From: Paracoccaceae bacterium | GTDB lineage: Bacteria; Pseudomonadota; Alphaproteobacteria; Rhodobacterales; Rhodobacteraceae | Assembly: GCA_024742405.1 (NCBI GenBank) | Contig: JANSYP010000002.1 | Span: 1 to 64,000 of the forward strand | Reading direction: 5' to 3' | Length of the DNA: 64,000 bases | Part shown: positions 28,074 to 38,806 of the stretch, piece by piece | Layout of the letters: each line of letters begins with the position of its first letter | Numbering within the stretch: the stretch's first letter is position 1 | Made by a program: the position numbers and the translations under genes | The notes under the pieces: model-generated | What the model was told of the DNA's origin: nothing | Databases searched by the model: none | The model's input: the letters and a program-made list of their open reading frames with translations, nothing else

Positions 28074-28729
28074 GCCGGGTCGACGGACATAGGCGGACGC
28101 AAGGACCGCTGCGGCTGGCGGCCATTGCGCTGCTGTTTGTTGCTGGCGCCTGTGCCGCGCCGCCGCCGCCCCCGACACAGACCACTGGTCAGGGTTCGGG
28201 TCCGGTCGCAGGTCCGGCGGCGGTCGACGCACAGAGCGAAGTCGCCGCGCTCAGTGCCGAGATCCAGGCGCTCGGCCCCGGTGTTTCGGCGCCCGAGGCC
28301 ACGCGGGCCGCGCAGGTCGCGCTCTCCACCAGCCGGCAGCTTGCCGTTGAATACGGCGTGACCGACCCGCCGCTCATCCACAATACCAAGGTCAATATGG
28401 GCCTGCGTCCGCGCGGCCTGTGCTATCACTGGGCCGACGATCTGGAGGCCCGGCTGCGGCAGGAGGGGTTCGAGACGCTCCAGCTGCACCGCGCGATCGC
28501 CAATTCCGACAACCCGTTCCGGATCGAGCACAGCACGGTGATCCTCAGCCGCAAGGGCGATCCGATGGCCCGCGGCGTCGTGCTCGATCCCTGGCGCGCG
28601 GGGGGCGATCTGTTCTGGGCGCCGATGGTGGAGGACACGTCCTATGCCTGGATCCCGCGGAGCGAGGTGTTCGCCGCAAAACGCGCCAAGCGCGAAGCTG
28701 TGACGCAGGATCGGCGCGGGCAGCCATGA
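28070..28729 (+). CDS. Predicted lipoprotein, 219 aa
   Basis: The N-terminus has basic residues, a hydrophobic stretch and a lipobox-like LFVAGAC followed by a Pro-rich linker (APPPPP). The mature domain contains HNTKVNMGLRPRGLCYHWAD and IEHSTVILSRKGDPMARGVV, ending with DPWRAGGDLFWAPM and YAWIPRSEVF. These look like one compact globular domain with a conserved Cys-Tyr-His region. I do not know its function. The start overlaps the SDR stop, so the two are coupled and may share a role at the envelope. Confidence 0.7.
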   Translation: MSRVDGHRRTQGPLRLAAIALLFVAGACAAPPPPPTQTTGQGSGPVAGPAAVDAQSEVAALSAEIQALGPGVSAPEATRAAQVALSTSRQLAVEYGVTDPPLIHNTKVNMGLRPRGLCYHWADDLEARLRQEGFETLQLHRAIANSDNPFRIEHSTVILSRKGDPMARGVVLDPWRAGGDLFWAPMVEDTSYAWIPRSEVFAAKRAKREAVTQDRRGQP

Positions 28730-28852
28730 CAAAACCGTCAGTCGATGCCGTTACGGTCCGTCCTGCGCCTGAGGCCTGTTGAGAGCGCCGTATGGCGTGG
28801 CCATATCGGGGTGTAGAGAGTTTCATTTTTACGCGTAAGGAGCGTCTGGAGC

Positions 28853-30058
28853 GTGACACCGCAGTCGGGCGAGCTTGCGCAGATCGAGTATTTCTATGAT
28901 GTCGCGCTTCCAAACAGCTACGCGGCAACCCTGCAGATTCTCAAAACCGGCGCGGCTGTGGCCGAGCTTGGGGTCGGCTTTCGTCTGAATTGCGGGCCGA
29001 TAGCGGGTGATTTCGGGGCATTGGCCACCAGGCTGGCCATTCGCCACTCCCCTGGCCTGACGGTGCGCCCGGTCTTTGGCCATGCCGCCGTTTTGGGAAA
29101 ACCCATTCCGCAGGGCCTGCGCACCGCGCGGGTGGCGCGCCAATGCAAGCAACTGCTCCGGGCCGAGGCGCCCGCCTGCGTGATCAGCCGGGGCGAAACC
29201 GGCATCGCGGCAGCGCTGGTACCGCGCCCTGCCGGAACGAAACTGATCCTGGAAACCCACAAGCTGCTATGTCTGGACCGGTTGGAAAAGGCCGCGAAAG
29301 GCTTGCTGCCGCTCGAGCGCGCCCGCCACGCCCGTGGATTCGCGCGCGAGCGGGCGGCGTTTCATGCCGCCGACGGTCACCTTTATATCTCCCACGGCGT
29401 ACGCGCGGCTGCCGAGGCACTGTTCGGGGTTCCCGACAGCCCGGCGATGGTGCTGCCGAGCGGCGTGGACCCGCCCGCCGCCTCGCGGGCGAATGCGCCG
29501 GACACCGATTTCGTCTTTGCCGGCAAGATCGAGACCCGCAAGGGTCTGTGGCTGATGCTGGAGACCCTTGCGCGCCTGCCGGACGCGAGTCTGCGCCTGA
29601 CCGGCACGGGTCCGGAACTGGCCCGCGCCCGCGCCTTCGTCGCCGGGATCGGAGCGCAGGACCGGATCGAGCTGACCGGCGCGCGCGATCATGCCGAGCT
29701 TGCGGCGGAGCTGTCGCGCGGCCGGGTCGGCCTGTGCCTGCTGCCCGGCGATATCGACCATGTCGCCCACAGCTTTTCGAGCCCGATGAAGCTTCTGGAG
29801 TTCATGGCGCTCGGCCTGCCCGCGGTGGCGACGGACATGCCGTCGGTGCGCGAGATCAGCGGGCAAGGGAGCACGGCCGCGGCGGTGCTCTGCCCGCCGG
29901 AACCTGACGAGATCGCGGCCGCCTGTGCCGCCCTGCTGGCGGACCCCGACCGGCAGGCGCGTCTCGGCCATGCCGGACGCACGCGTGCCGAAGCCTTTGC
30001 CTGGCCCGCCCGCGGGCGCCGCCTGGTCGCGTTCTGCCGCGAGGTTCTGGCCGCCTGA
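28853..30058 (+). CDS. Glycosyltransferase, family 4-like
   Basis: This is a GT-B fold transferase of about 401 residues. The C-terminal Rossmann domain shows DTDFVFAGKIETRKGLWLML, the donor-binding SSPMKLLEFMALGLPAVATD (equivalent of the E-x7-E motif) and PPEPDEIAAACAALL. The GTG start follows AAGGAG. It is the first gene of the polysaccharide locus and convergent with the flippase. Donor and acceptor sugars cannot be told. Confidence 0.83.
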   Translation: MTPQSGELAQIEYFYDVALPNSYAATLQILKTGAAVAELGVGFRLNCGPIAGDFGALATRLAIRHSPGLTVRPVFGHAAVLGKPIPQGLRTARVARQCKQLLRAEAPACVISRGETGIAAALVPRPAGTKLILETHKLLCLDRLEKAAKGLLPLERARHARGFARERAAFHAADGHLYISHGVRAAAEALFGVPDSPAMVLPSGVDPPAASRANAPDTDFVFAGKIETRKGLWLMLETLARLPDASLRLTGTGPELARARAFVAGIGAQDRIELTGARDHAELAAELSRGRVGLCLLPGDIDHVAHSFSSPMKLLEFMALGLPAVATDMPSVREISGQGSTAAAVLCPPEPDEIAAACAALLADPDRQARLGHAGRTRAEAFAWPARGRRLVAFCREVLAA

Positions 30059-30079
30059 GCCGTCGCGGCGCCCGGCCTG

Positions 30080-31504
30080 CTACTTCGCCAGAACCTTGCG
30101 CGCGATCACCAGGACGCGGGGCTCCAGCGCGACGAGCAGGACCAGATGCAGGACCAGACCCGCCGAGACCAACCAGCCCGGCAGGACCCCGAATCCGCCC
30201 GCCAGCAAGAGCGCCACCGACGCGGTGAGCCCCGCACCCCCGGACAGGCGCAGCCCGCAAAACCCGGTCACGCGCCAGAGTACGGCCAGGGACGCGATAC
30301 CCACGAGCGTCCGGGCGACGAAGATCGCGACGGCGCAGCCCACAGCACCGTAGGTCGGGGCGAGCAGGAGAATCAGTACTGACGCGATAACCAGCGCCGC
30401 CACCCGCAACGCGGCGCTCAGAAAGACCTCGCCGCTCATCGCAAGGTAGCTGGCCGGCATGCCGCAGCCCGTCAGCGCAACATAGCCCGCACTGATGATC
30501 AGAAGCGTGGCGTAGGCGCCGGAATAGTCTCCGAAGGCGGTCAGGATCGGCAGGCCGAGCAGGGCGAAACCGGCGGCGGCCCCGAGCGCGATCATGGTGG
30601 CGGCCAGCTGCGCATCCCTGAATTCGCGCTGCGCGCTGTCATCGTCGCCGCGGGCAAGGTGCCGCCGCGCGCGGGGTACGAAGGTGGGCTTGAAGGCGAC
30701 GCGGCCGAACTCCGTCAGTTCACCCAGCCGGGACGCGACGGCGTATACGGCGACCTCGGCCCCGGTGCTGGCAAACCCCAGAAGGATCAGGTCGAGCCTG
30801 CGGATGCCTTCGTTCGCGATCCGCTGGGTGAGAAAGAGCGATCCTTTCGACAGATCCTCGAGCATCATGCGCCGCGGCGCGCGGCGGCGTTTGAGCCGGA
30901 GCGCCGTGACCACGAGGATGACCGCGGGCACGATCGCCGCCGCGACCACCGCGCCGGCCACCGACGCCTGCCCGCCACCGAACAGATAGACCAGGCCGAG
31001 CAGCCCCGCGCGAGCGGCATCCGAGATTGCCGGGACGATGATGCCGATGGCGACGCGATGATTGGCCTGCATCCAGCTCGCCAGAATGCGGGTGAGCGCG
31101 AGAGGCACGACGGCCGCGGCCAGCGCCGCGAGCCAGAACGCCGCCCCCAGGGGCGCGCCCGCGGCCTCGATCTGCGGCGCGAACGCCCAGAGCAGGATCG
31201 CCACGACGCCGGCAAAGCCGACACCCGCCGCGGTCACGCGCAAGACCAGCCCGGTGCCCTTGAGCACGCCGGGGGCCGGCGCCGTGGCCGCAACCCGGTA
31301 GAGCAGCGCCCGGTCGAGCCCGAGGACCGCCAGCAGCCCCAGCAGCAGCACCACGTTCATGGCAAAACTGTAGGCGCCGAACGTCGCCTGCGACAGGATC
31401 CGCGTCAGCAACAGAAGGCTGGCGAACCCGGACGCAAAGCTTGCCATGCGCGCGGCCCAGACCACCGCCGCGCCCGACAGATAGGACCTGCGGGCGTCGC
31501 GCAC
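30080..31504 (-). CDS. Wzx-like polysaccharide flippase
   Basis: This is a polytopic inner-membrane protein of 474 residues from the MATE/PST superfamily, with about 12-14 hydrophobic helices. The N-terminal LLLLTRILSQATFGAYSFAM matches the RxLxPxxFGxYs pattern of oligosaccharide flippases. It should move lipid-linked oligosaccharide repeat units to the periplasm. It starts one base after the stop of the GMC oxidoreductase upstream, so the two are likely coupled. No wzy or wzz gene is obvious in the window. Confidence 0.8.
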   Translation of the reverse strand: MRDARRSYLSGAAVVWAARMASFASGFASLLLLTRILSQATFGAYSFAMNVVLLLGLLAVLGLDRALLYRVAATAPAPGVLKGTGLVLRVTAAGVGFAGVVAILLWAFAPQIEAAGAPLGAAFWLAALAAAVVPLALTRILASWMQANHRVAIGIIVPAISDAARAGLLGLVYLFGGGQASVAGAVVAAAIVPAVILVVTALRLKRRRAPRRMMLEDLSKGSLFLTQRIANEGIRRLDLILLGFASTGAEVAVYAVASRLGELTEFGRVAFKPTFVPRARRHLARGDDDSAQREFRDAQLAATMIALGAAAGFALLGLPILTAFGDYSGAYATLLIISAGYVALTGCGMPASYLAMSGEVFLSAALRVAALVIASVLILLLAPTYGAVGCAVAIFVARTLVGIASLAVLWRVTGFCGLRLSGGAGLTASVALLLAGGFGVLPGWLVSAGLVLHLVLLVALEPRVLVIARKVLAK

Positions 31505-33037
31505 CTAGCTTGCAGCCATGGAGCCCGACGTCGGGACGACTGCCAGGCGCCGCGCGATGTGCCCGGCCAGACGCCGCGACAGCGCCACAATGGTCATCGT
31601 CGGCGAATAAGAGATCCCCGTCGGGAACACGGCGGAGCTTGCGATGTGCAGGTTGGGCACTTCGAAGAGCGTGCAGTTCACGTCGACCACACCCTCGCGC
31701 GGATGCGCGCCCATGCGGGTCGTTCCGATGTGATGGGCCGCGTCCATGCTCTCGCCCAGCTCCGTGGTTTCGCCATGGCCATAGTCGATCACGCCGATCC
31801 CGGTTTCGCGGAATCGCCGCGCCAGCAGTTCGGCCGACTGGGTGAAACTGCGCCGGTCCAGATCGGTGAAACGCCAGTCGACCACCATGCGCGGCACGCC
31901 CAGGGCGTCCGGCGTGGTGGACAGGGTGATCCGGCTGTCGGGGTTCGGCGCCTGTTCGCTGGCATAGGTGACGTTGAATCGCGTCCAGCATTTACGTCCG
32001 TCGATCATGATCGGCTCGCCCTTGAGCCGGTTGGCCAGCACATCGCGGACGCTCTGGTATTTGGCCTTGATGAACACTGCGGTGTCGAGAAGCTCATGCT
32101 TGCGCCGATCCGCCTCACCGGGGGCAAGGCAGAGACAGCGCCGCGGGGCCCGGAGAAGCTGGACCGCCCGGTTGTGCCGGCGCAGCAGCGGGCCGGGCGT
32201 CAGTTCGGCGTTCTGGATCTTGGGATGGTCCTGCAGGAACCGGCCGACAAGATCATGGCCGTTGCCGAGCCCCGTGGGTCGCTGGTGGTGGTTGCTGAGC
32301 AGGATGCGCGGCGTCTCCAGCCCGCCGGTGGCGAGCACCGCGTGCTGGCAGCGTACGCTCAGCTCGTCCCCGCTGCGCCCCTTGCACGTCACCTCCGCCA
32401 GGTGTGTACCAGCCTCGTCCAGCGTCAGCCGCACGGCTGTGGCATCCAGGAGGATCGACAGGGTCGCGCCCTCGGCCGCCAGCAAGGCATCCTTGCTGCG
32501 ATAGGTTTTGCCCTGATTGAAGTATTCGACCACCCCGAAGCCGGCATCGGCGAAGGCCCGCGCCCCGCGCGTCAGCGCCGCGTCGCGGGGATGATCGGCG
32601 CCGAGCTGCAAGCCGTAGGCCGCGATCACCTCGCGATAGGCCGCGTCGAGATCCCCGTAATCGATGGGCCAGCCGCTATGGGGCACCCAGGCGCGCGGAG
32701 CGACGTCCGCGGCCGAGAATGACCGCCATTTCCCGGTCCAGGTATTACCGGTCCCGCCGAATTCGCGGACCCGGTTCAGCCCCTGATAGTTCGCGGGAAG
32801 GTACTGTTGAAACTGCTCGGGCGTGTCGGCGTTGCGGTGCCGCCGGCCGACATACTCCGCCTCGTTCAGGGCGTTGGCGAACGGATCGAACATGTCGAGA
32901 CCGCTTTCCAGAACCGTGACCCGGATGCCGCGCCGGGCCAGCTGGATCGCGACTTCGGCGCCGCCGGGTCCCGACCCGATCACCGCCACCTGGGTTTCGA
33001 TGGTTCGTGCCGTCACATCCTGAGATCGCACTGGCAT
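31505..33037 (-). CDS. GMC-family FAD oxidoreductase
   Basis: This is a glucose-methanol-choline oxidoreductase. The N-terminal FAD site is VIGSGPGGAEVAIQLARRGI with VTVLES following. The FGGTGNTWTGKWR and LATGGLETPRILLSN segments and the C-terminal HHIGTTRMG with FPTGISYSPTMTIVALSRR are family hallmarks. Length is 510 residues from ATG 33037, which has GAGG upstream. Members oxidise alcohol groups of sugars or polyols. Its place among glycosyltransferases suggests oxidation of a sugar or carrier intermediate, which is inferred. Confidence 0.85.
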   Translation of the reverse strand: MPVRSQDVTARTIETQVAVIGSGPGGAEVAIQLARRGIRVTVLESGLDMFDPFANALNEAEYVGRRHRNADTPEQFQQYLPANYQGLNRVREFGGTGNTWTGKWRSFSAADVAPRAWVPHSGWPIDYGDLDAAYREVIAAYGLQLGADHPRDAALTRGARAFADAGFGVVEYFNQGKTYRSKDALLAAEGATLSILLDATAVRLTLDEAGTHLAEVTCKGRSGDELSVRCQHAVLATGGLETPRILLSNHHQRPTGLGNGHDLVGRFLQDHPKIQNAELTPGPLLRRHNRAVQLLRAPRRCLCLAPGEADRRKHELLDTAVFIKAKYQSVRDVLANRLKGEPIMIDGRKCWTRFNVTYASEQAPNPDSRITLSTTPDALGVPRMVVDWRFTDLDRRSFTQSAELLARRFRETGIGVIDYGHGETTELGESMDAAHHIGTTRMGAHPREGVVDVNCTLFEVPNLHIASSAVFPTGISYSPTMTIVALSRRLAGHIARRLAVVPTSGSMAAS

Positions 33038-33050
33038 CTCGTGGTCCTCG

Positions 33051-33746
33051 TTACACTTTTCGCGCCACAACTATCAGCGCTGCCGGCATGACTCCCACAG
33101 CCGGGTCAACGGGTTCAAGCTTAGCCATGTTGTCATATTGGCGCGATACCGCACGGTCCAACAGCGGCAACGTGACCGTCAGCAGGTCAAGGAACGGTCG
33201 CACGGGCGGAAAGACGTCGCATTGAAGCGCGATCCGCTGGGCGAGCACGCCGAGCGTTTCGAACGGACCGGTCGAACCGCGCATCTCGACCAGATCCAGA
33301 TCGTCGCCCAACACCGACTCCAGTCCGGCCGGCGTGAAGTGATAATAATTGTCCCGTCCGCCGTGAAAGGAAAAGACCGCGCTGGCGGACAGGATCAGAC
33401 GGCCGCCGGGACGCAGGATGCGGGCCATTTCAGCGACGCTGGCGTGGGGGTCGGGGAGATGTTCCAACAACCCGGTACAAACGATGAGGTCCTCGCTCCG
33501 GGCCGGCAGCTCGGCCAGAATGGTGTAGTGTGGGTCGGCCGGTTCGTCGGTGGGCTCCGGCTTGCTCGAAATGCGTTTGGCGTTCGGGAAATGCCGTCTG
33601 TAGTCGATGTCGCGGGAATGTATCACCAGCGCGCGCGCCTCGGTCGCCTGGGTCGCCATGAACGCGTCGAGCCGCCGCCGGGTCAGACGCCCACGCACAA
33701 AGCTATGGCGCTTTGCGCGGTGCCACAGACCGTTGAGGGGGCGCAT
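33051..33746 (-). CDS. Methyltransferase-like protein (type 11)
   Basis: The product (231 aa from ATG 33746, AAGGTGAG upstream) has CTGLLEHLPDPHASVAEMAR and ILRPGGRLILSASAVFSFHG, which match motifs III-IV of SAM-dependent type 11 methyltransferases. The usual glycine-rich motif I (VLDVGCGxG) is not visible; ALVIHSRDIDYRRHFPNAKR stands in its place. It may be a divergent or inactive member. The gene lies just upstream of the GMC oxidoreductase on the same strand. Confidence 0.7.
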   Translation of the reverse strand: MRPLNGLWHRAKRHSFVRGRLTRRRLDAFMATQATEARALVIHSRDIDYRRHFPNAKRISSKPEPTDEPADPHYTILAELPARSEDLIVCTGLLEHLPDPHASVAEMARILRPGGRLILSASAVFSFHGGRDNYYHFTPAGLESVLGDDLDLVEMRGSTGPFETLGVLAQRIALQCDVFPPVRPFLDLLTVTLPLLDRAVSRQYDNMAKLEPVDPAVGVMPAALIVVARKV

Positions 33747-34187
33747 GAACTCACCTTGGGGTTGACCGTTCGCTGCACCGAAGTGTGGGGGTTTTACCCC
33801 GAACGATCCAGACCCATGGGCCCGCGCGCCCTTTGGTGGGTGCTCCGTTGTCCCCGTACGGCGCGGCAAACGCCATTTCGGGAAGAGTTTCGGCGCCTTT
33901 CCGCGCATGTTGTGGCTGGCCGGCCCGTAGCGCCCACGCCGCGCGGCGCCGTGTGCGCGCGCCCCATCCCGGCTTGGACGTTCAGGGCCGGGGCGCCGTG
34001 CCAAAGGCCCCGCCGGACGGACACGCGGCGGGTCGGTTGGCGGCATCGGCCGGGTGACCGAGACCCCGGGGGCGGGCTCATGCCGCACCTGCGAAAAGAC
34101 CCGGGCAGCGCGGTATCAAACCGGCCGCAGACCTGATAATATCCGGCTGCGCCCGCCGGGCGAACCGAACAGCTGGAGTGTGTGCTT
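33747..34187. other. Divergent intergenic region of the polysaccharide locus
   Basis: This 441-base stretch separates the methyltransferase and UDP-xylose synthase genes, transcribed in opposite directions. No supported gene, RNA or clear palindrome is visible beyond a short GGGG-TTTT-ACCCC element at about 33787-33802. Promoters for both arms must lie here. Confidence 0.5.
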
Positions 34188-35164
<977 letters not shown>

Positions 35165-35168
<4 letters not shown>

Positions 35169-36649
35169 ACACCGCGCCATTGCGGATCGGTCTTCTGACA
35201 ACTCTCGCAGCCGCGGCGATGCTGTCGGTCTGGCTGATCAATGGCGCGCCGCTGACCTATGTCGATTCGGGCGCCTATCTGAAAAAGGGCCATCTGGCGC
35301 TCGCGGAACTGGGGTTGAGCGCACCGTTGCAATCGGTCACGGCGGACTTGCCGCCGGACGCTCCGGGCGACGAAACACCGGACGACGTCGATGCCAGCCG
35401 GTCCATCGTCTACAGTCTGGCGCTCACCATCGTGGCCATGCTGGGCCATGTGTCCTGGACGATCCTGCTCCAGAGCGCGGTGATCGTGGCGACCGTCGGT
35501 CTGGTGGCGCGGGTTCTGGCGCGGGTCTACGGGCTGCGGGGCGTCCGGCTGGCGCTGCTGGCGCTGCTGGCGGGATCGGCCGGTGCACTGCCCTTCTACA
35601 CCGCGTTTTTGATGCCGGACTTCGCCACCGCGCCGCTGGTGTTGTCCCTGGCGCTGCTTGCGGTCTTTGCCGGTGCGGGTCTGCACAGGTCCGAAGCCGC
35701 GCTCGCCGTGCTGATCTGCGTCGGCGCCGCGTCGCTGCATCTGTCGCATCTGGCCATTGTCGCAATCATGCTGCCCCTGGTGGCCTGCGTGGCGCTGATG
35801 ATCTCGCACCGGGCGCGCTGGATCCCCGTGCTCCTGGTCGGGCTCATTGTCGTCGGAGGTGTGGTGGAGCGGCAGGCCTTTGCCCTGTCGGTCACCAGCA
35901 CGTCGGATCGCGCGGTCAGCTACCTGCCCTTTCTGACCACGCGGCTGATCGATGACGGCCCGGGGCTGCGCTATCTGGCAGCGAACTGCCCGGACCCGGC
36001 GATCGCGAGCTGCGCGCTTTATGCAGAGCTGCAGCGGGACCCGGACCCGCAGCGTCTGCGAAGCTACAACATCCTCTTCGCGCCGGACGAACGCGGGTCC
36101 TTCAAGCACCTGACCGCAGCGCAAAGAGCTGCGATTTCCGCCGATCAGCAGGCTTTTGCCCTGTCGGTGCTGCGAACCGACCCACTGGGCGTCGCAGCGG
36201 CCTTTGCCGGTAACGTCCTGGAGCAAATGAGGCTTTTCAGCGTCTCACAGGCCGTGGGCAGTCCCAAGGACGTGGCCCAGGCCAACGAGATCCAGGAGCT
36301 CACGCCGGATCTGTTCAAAGTCGGGCGGCTGGTGGCGGACCGCTCCTGGCTGACCGCGGTGGAGCGGATACACGGCACCGTCTACGCCGCCAGCACGCTT
36401 GTGCTGCTGCTGGCGCTGGTCTGGCCCGGCGCGCTTGACGCGCGAATGCGCGGCTTCGTGGTGCTGGTGCTTGCCGGTATTCTGGTCAATGCCGTGGTGT
36501 GCGGCGGGCTTTCGACGCCGGCGGACCGCTATGGCGCGCGTGTGATGTGGCTGTTGCCGCTCACCGCGGTGATGGCGTCGATGGTCTGGCGGGCACGTGC
36601 TGCCGGCGCCTCCGCCCTCCCTGCCCGCCCGGGGTCGCGCTATGTATGA
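35165..36649 (+). CDS. Polytopic membrane protein, unknown
   Basis: The product has 494 residues with about ten hydrophobic helices and a large soluble loop ([16 protein letters not shown] to [13 protein letters not shown]). The early luminal-type sequence [17 protein letters not shown] carries an Asp that recalls GT-C glycosyltransferases, but no family match is certain. The ATG overlaps the UXS stop, and the next gene overlaps its 3' end. In context it may be a polyisoprenyl-phosphate-dependent transferase or a polymerase. Confidence 0.65.
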
Positions 36650-37898
36650 CCCCGGCCCCGCCGCGCTTCGCACCAGCCGCGATGCCCGGCCGGCGGCCCC
36701 GCTGCGTGTCCTGATGCTCAACGATTACGGGCGGCCCAGCGGTGGCGCGGAACTGCAGATGCTGGCGTTGCGTGACGGGCTGCGCGCCCGCGGCCATCAG
36801 GTACGCCTGCTGACCAGCGACGCGACCCTGAGCGCGGGCTTTCCTCTGCTCGCGGACACCGCCTGTGCAGGACGCACCGACCGGCTGCAGGCGCTGAGCC
36901 AGGCAATCAACCCCTCCGCATACCGCGCGCTGCGGACCGAACTGGCCGAAAACCCTCCGGACGTCGTCCATATCCGGATGTTCCTGTGGCAGCTGTCGCC
37001 GCTGGTCCTGCCGCTCCTGCGCGAGGTGCCGACACTGTTTCAGGCCGCGGTCTACAAGGCGATCTGTCCGAACGGGCTCAAACTGCTGCCCGACGGCAGC
37101 GCCTGTACCCAGCCGGCGGGCACCGTCTGCCGGCGGTCGGGCTGTGTGTCACCGATGACCTGGGCCGCCACGATGATGCAGCTGCGCCTGGTCCGGCGCT
37201 GGCGGCGCAACATCGACACGGTCTCCACGCTGAGCCGGCGCATGGCCGACCGGTTTACCGCCGAAGGGTGGGACGATATCCTGGTGATGGGCAATGGCGT
37301 CGACGCGCGCCCCGCTCGACCGCCGCTGACCGGGCCGCCGCTGGTGGCCTTTGCCGGCCGGCTGGCGCGGGAAAAGGGCATCGCCACGGCACTGGACGCC
37401 TTTGCCCAGATCGCAGGCCAAATCCCGGAGGCGCACTTCGTCATCGCCGGCGACGGACCCGAAGAGGCCGCCCTGCGCATCCGGGCGGCCCCGCTCGGGG
37501 ACCGGGTGCGGTTTCTGGGCCATCTGCCGCGGCCCGAGATGGAAGCCCGGTTCGACGCGGCATGGGTGCAGCTCGTCCCATCGCTCTGGGAAGAGCCGTT
37601 CGGGAATGTGTCGACCGAGGCGATGATGCGCGGCACGGCGGTGATCGCGTCGGATGTGGGCGGACAGTCCGATATCGTTCGCGACGGCAAAACCGGCTAT
37701 CTGGTGCCGCCGGGCGATGCCAAGGCGCTGGCCTCGCGGCTCACCCGGATCCTGGCAGACCGCGAACATGCCGAGCATCTGGGGGCCGAAGCGCGCCGCG
37801 TCGCGCTCACCGACTATTCCCGGGATGCCGTGCTCGACCGGTTGATTTCGGCCTACCGCGACACGATTGCGCGCTCGGCATCCGGAGGCCACCAATGA
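36642..37898 (+). CDS. Glycosyltransferase, family 4
   Basis: This is a GT-B retaining-type transferase of 418 residues. It has MLNDYGRPSGGAELQMLAL at the N-terminal acceptor domain, FAGRLAREKGIATALDAFA and the donor motif SLWEEPFGNVSTEAMMRGTA with GGQSDIVRDGKTGYLVPPG. Three or four Cys (KAICPNGLK, GSACTQPAGTVCRRSGC) form an unusual cluster around residues 145-170. ATG 36642 overlaps the membrane-protein stop. Confidence 0.88.
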   Translation: MYDPGPAALRTSRDARPAAPLRVLMLNDYGRPSGGAELQMLALRDGLRARGHQVRLLTSDATLSAGFPLLADTACAGRTDRLQALSQAINPSAYRALRTELAENPPDVVHIRMFLWQLSPLVLPLLREVPTLFQAAVYKAICPNGLKLLPDGSACTQPAGTVCRRSGCVSPMTWAATMMQLRLVRRWRRNIDTVSTLSRRMADRFTAEGWDDILVMGNGVDARPARPPLTGPPLVAFAGRLAREKGIATALDAFAQIAGQIPEAHFVIAGDGPEEAALRIRAAPLGDRVRFLGHLPRPEMEARFDAAWVQLVPSLWEEPFGNVSTEAMMRGTAVIASDVGGQSDIVRDGKTGYLVPPGDAKALASRLTRILADREHAEHLGAEARRVALTDYSRDAVLDRLISAYRDTIARSASGGHQ

Positions 37899-38800
37899 CC
37901 GAGCAGACCCCACCGCCGATTCCCGTGACGATTGTCGTGCCGAGCTACAACCGCCCCGACAAGCTCGCCGCCTGCCTCGAGGCGCTCGACCGGCAGGACT
38001 ATTCCGACGTTCAGGTCGTCGTGGTCGATGACGGCAGCGATACCTCGCTGGAGCCCATCTGCGCGCCCTACCCGCAGATGCGCTGCCTGCATCAGAAGAA
38101 CCAGGGCCCGGCCGCGGCGCGCAATGCCGGGGTCGCGGCCGCGCGCGACGGTTTCGTGGCCTTCACCGACGACGATTGCCGGCCCCGGCCCGACTGGGTC
38201 ACGCGGCTGGTCGCAGCCCATGGCGGTGATCCCGCCGTGCTGGTCGGCGGTCGGGTGGAGAACGCCCTGACCGACAATGTCTTTTCGGCGGCCAGCCAGA
38301 CGCTCTGCGACTATCTCTATGACTATTTCGACGCGGCCGAGGGCGAGGCGCCGTTTTTCACCTCCAACAATATGGGCTGCCTGAAGTCACATTTCCTGGA
38401 ACTTGGCGGGTTCGACCGGACCTTTCCGCTCGCCGCCGCCGAAGACCGCGATTTCGGCCTGCGCTGGCGGGCGCGGTTCGGCCGGCTGGTCTATGCGCCC
38501 GACGCCATCGTCGATCACTTCCACGATCTGTCACTGCAAAAATTCTGGCGGCAGCATTCGAATTACGGGCGCGGTGCGCGGCATCTCCACCGGGTGATGG
38601 ACGCGCGGGCCGAACAAACGCCCAAGCTGGAGCGGCTGGCCTTCTATTTCAATCTGCTGCGCTATCCCGTTGCGCAGCGCGAGCGCAAAGCGCTGCGTCA
38701 GTCGGCGCTGATGCTGCTGTCGCAGGTCGCGATGGTCTATGGCTATGCGCGCTCGGCATCTGCGAAACCTGCGGGACATCCGTCCCCGAAGCGTGTGTGA
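37895..38800 (+). CDS. Glycosyltransferase, family 2
   Basis: This is a GT-A inverting-type transferase of 301 residues. The nucleotide-binding N-terminus reads VPSYNRPDKLAACLEAL and VVVDDGSD. The metal-binding DxD-type motif is FTDDDCRPRPDW, and GGFDRTFPLAAAEDRDFGLR supplies the catalytic ED region. The ATG overlaps the previous stop by four bases. It probably adds one sugar of the repeat unit in the cytoplasm. Confidence 0.87.
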   Translation: MTEQTPPPIPVTIVVPSYNRPDKLAACLEALDRQDYSDVQVVVVDDGSDTSLEPICAPYPQMRCLHQKNQGPAAARNAGVAAARDGFVAFTDDDCRPRPDWVTRLVAAHGGDPAVLVGGRVENALTDNVFSAASQTLCDYLYDYFDAAEGEAPFFTSNNMGCLKSHFLELGGFDRTFPLAAAEDRDFGLRWRARFGRLVYAPDAIVDHFHDLSLQKFWRQHSNYGRGARHLHRVMDARAEQTPKLERLAFYFNLLRYPVAQRERKALRQSALMLLSQVAMVYGYARSASAKPAGHPSPKRV

Positions 38801-38806
38801 GGGGTC

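Noticed and set aside
30659-32722. 687-codon plus-strand frame
   Set aside because: It lies antisense to the Wzx-like and GMC oxidoreductase genes and shows no family motif.
33787-33802. GGGG-TTTT-CCCC element as a terminator
   Set aside because: The stem is too short, there is no T-run after it, and it lies upstream of both flanking genes.
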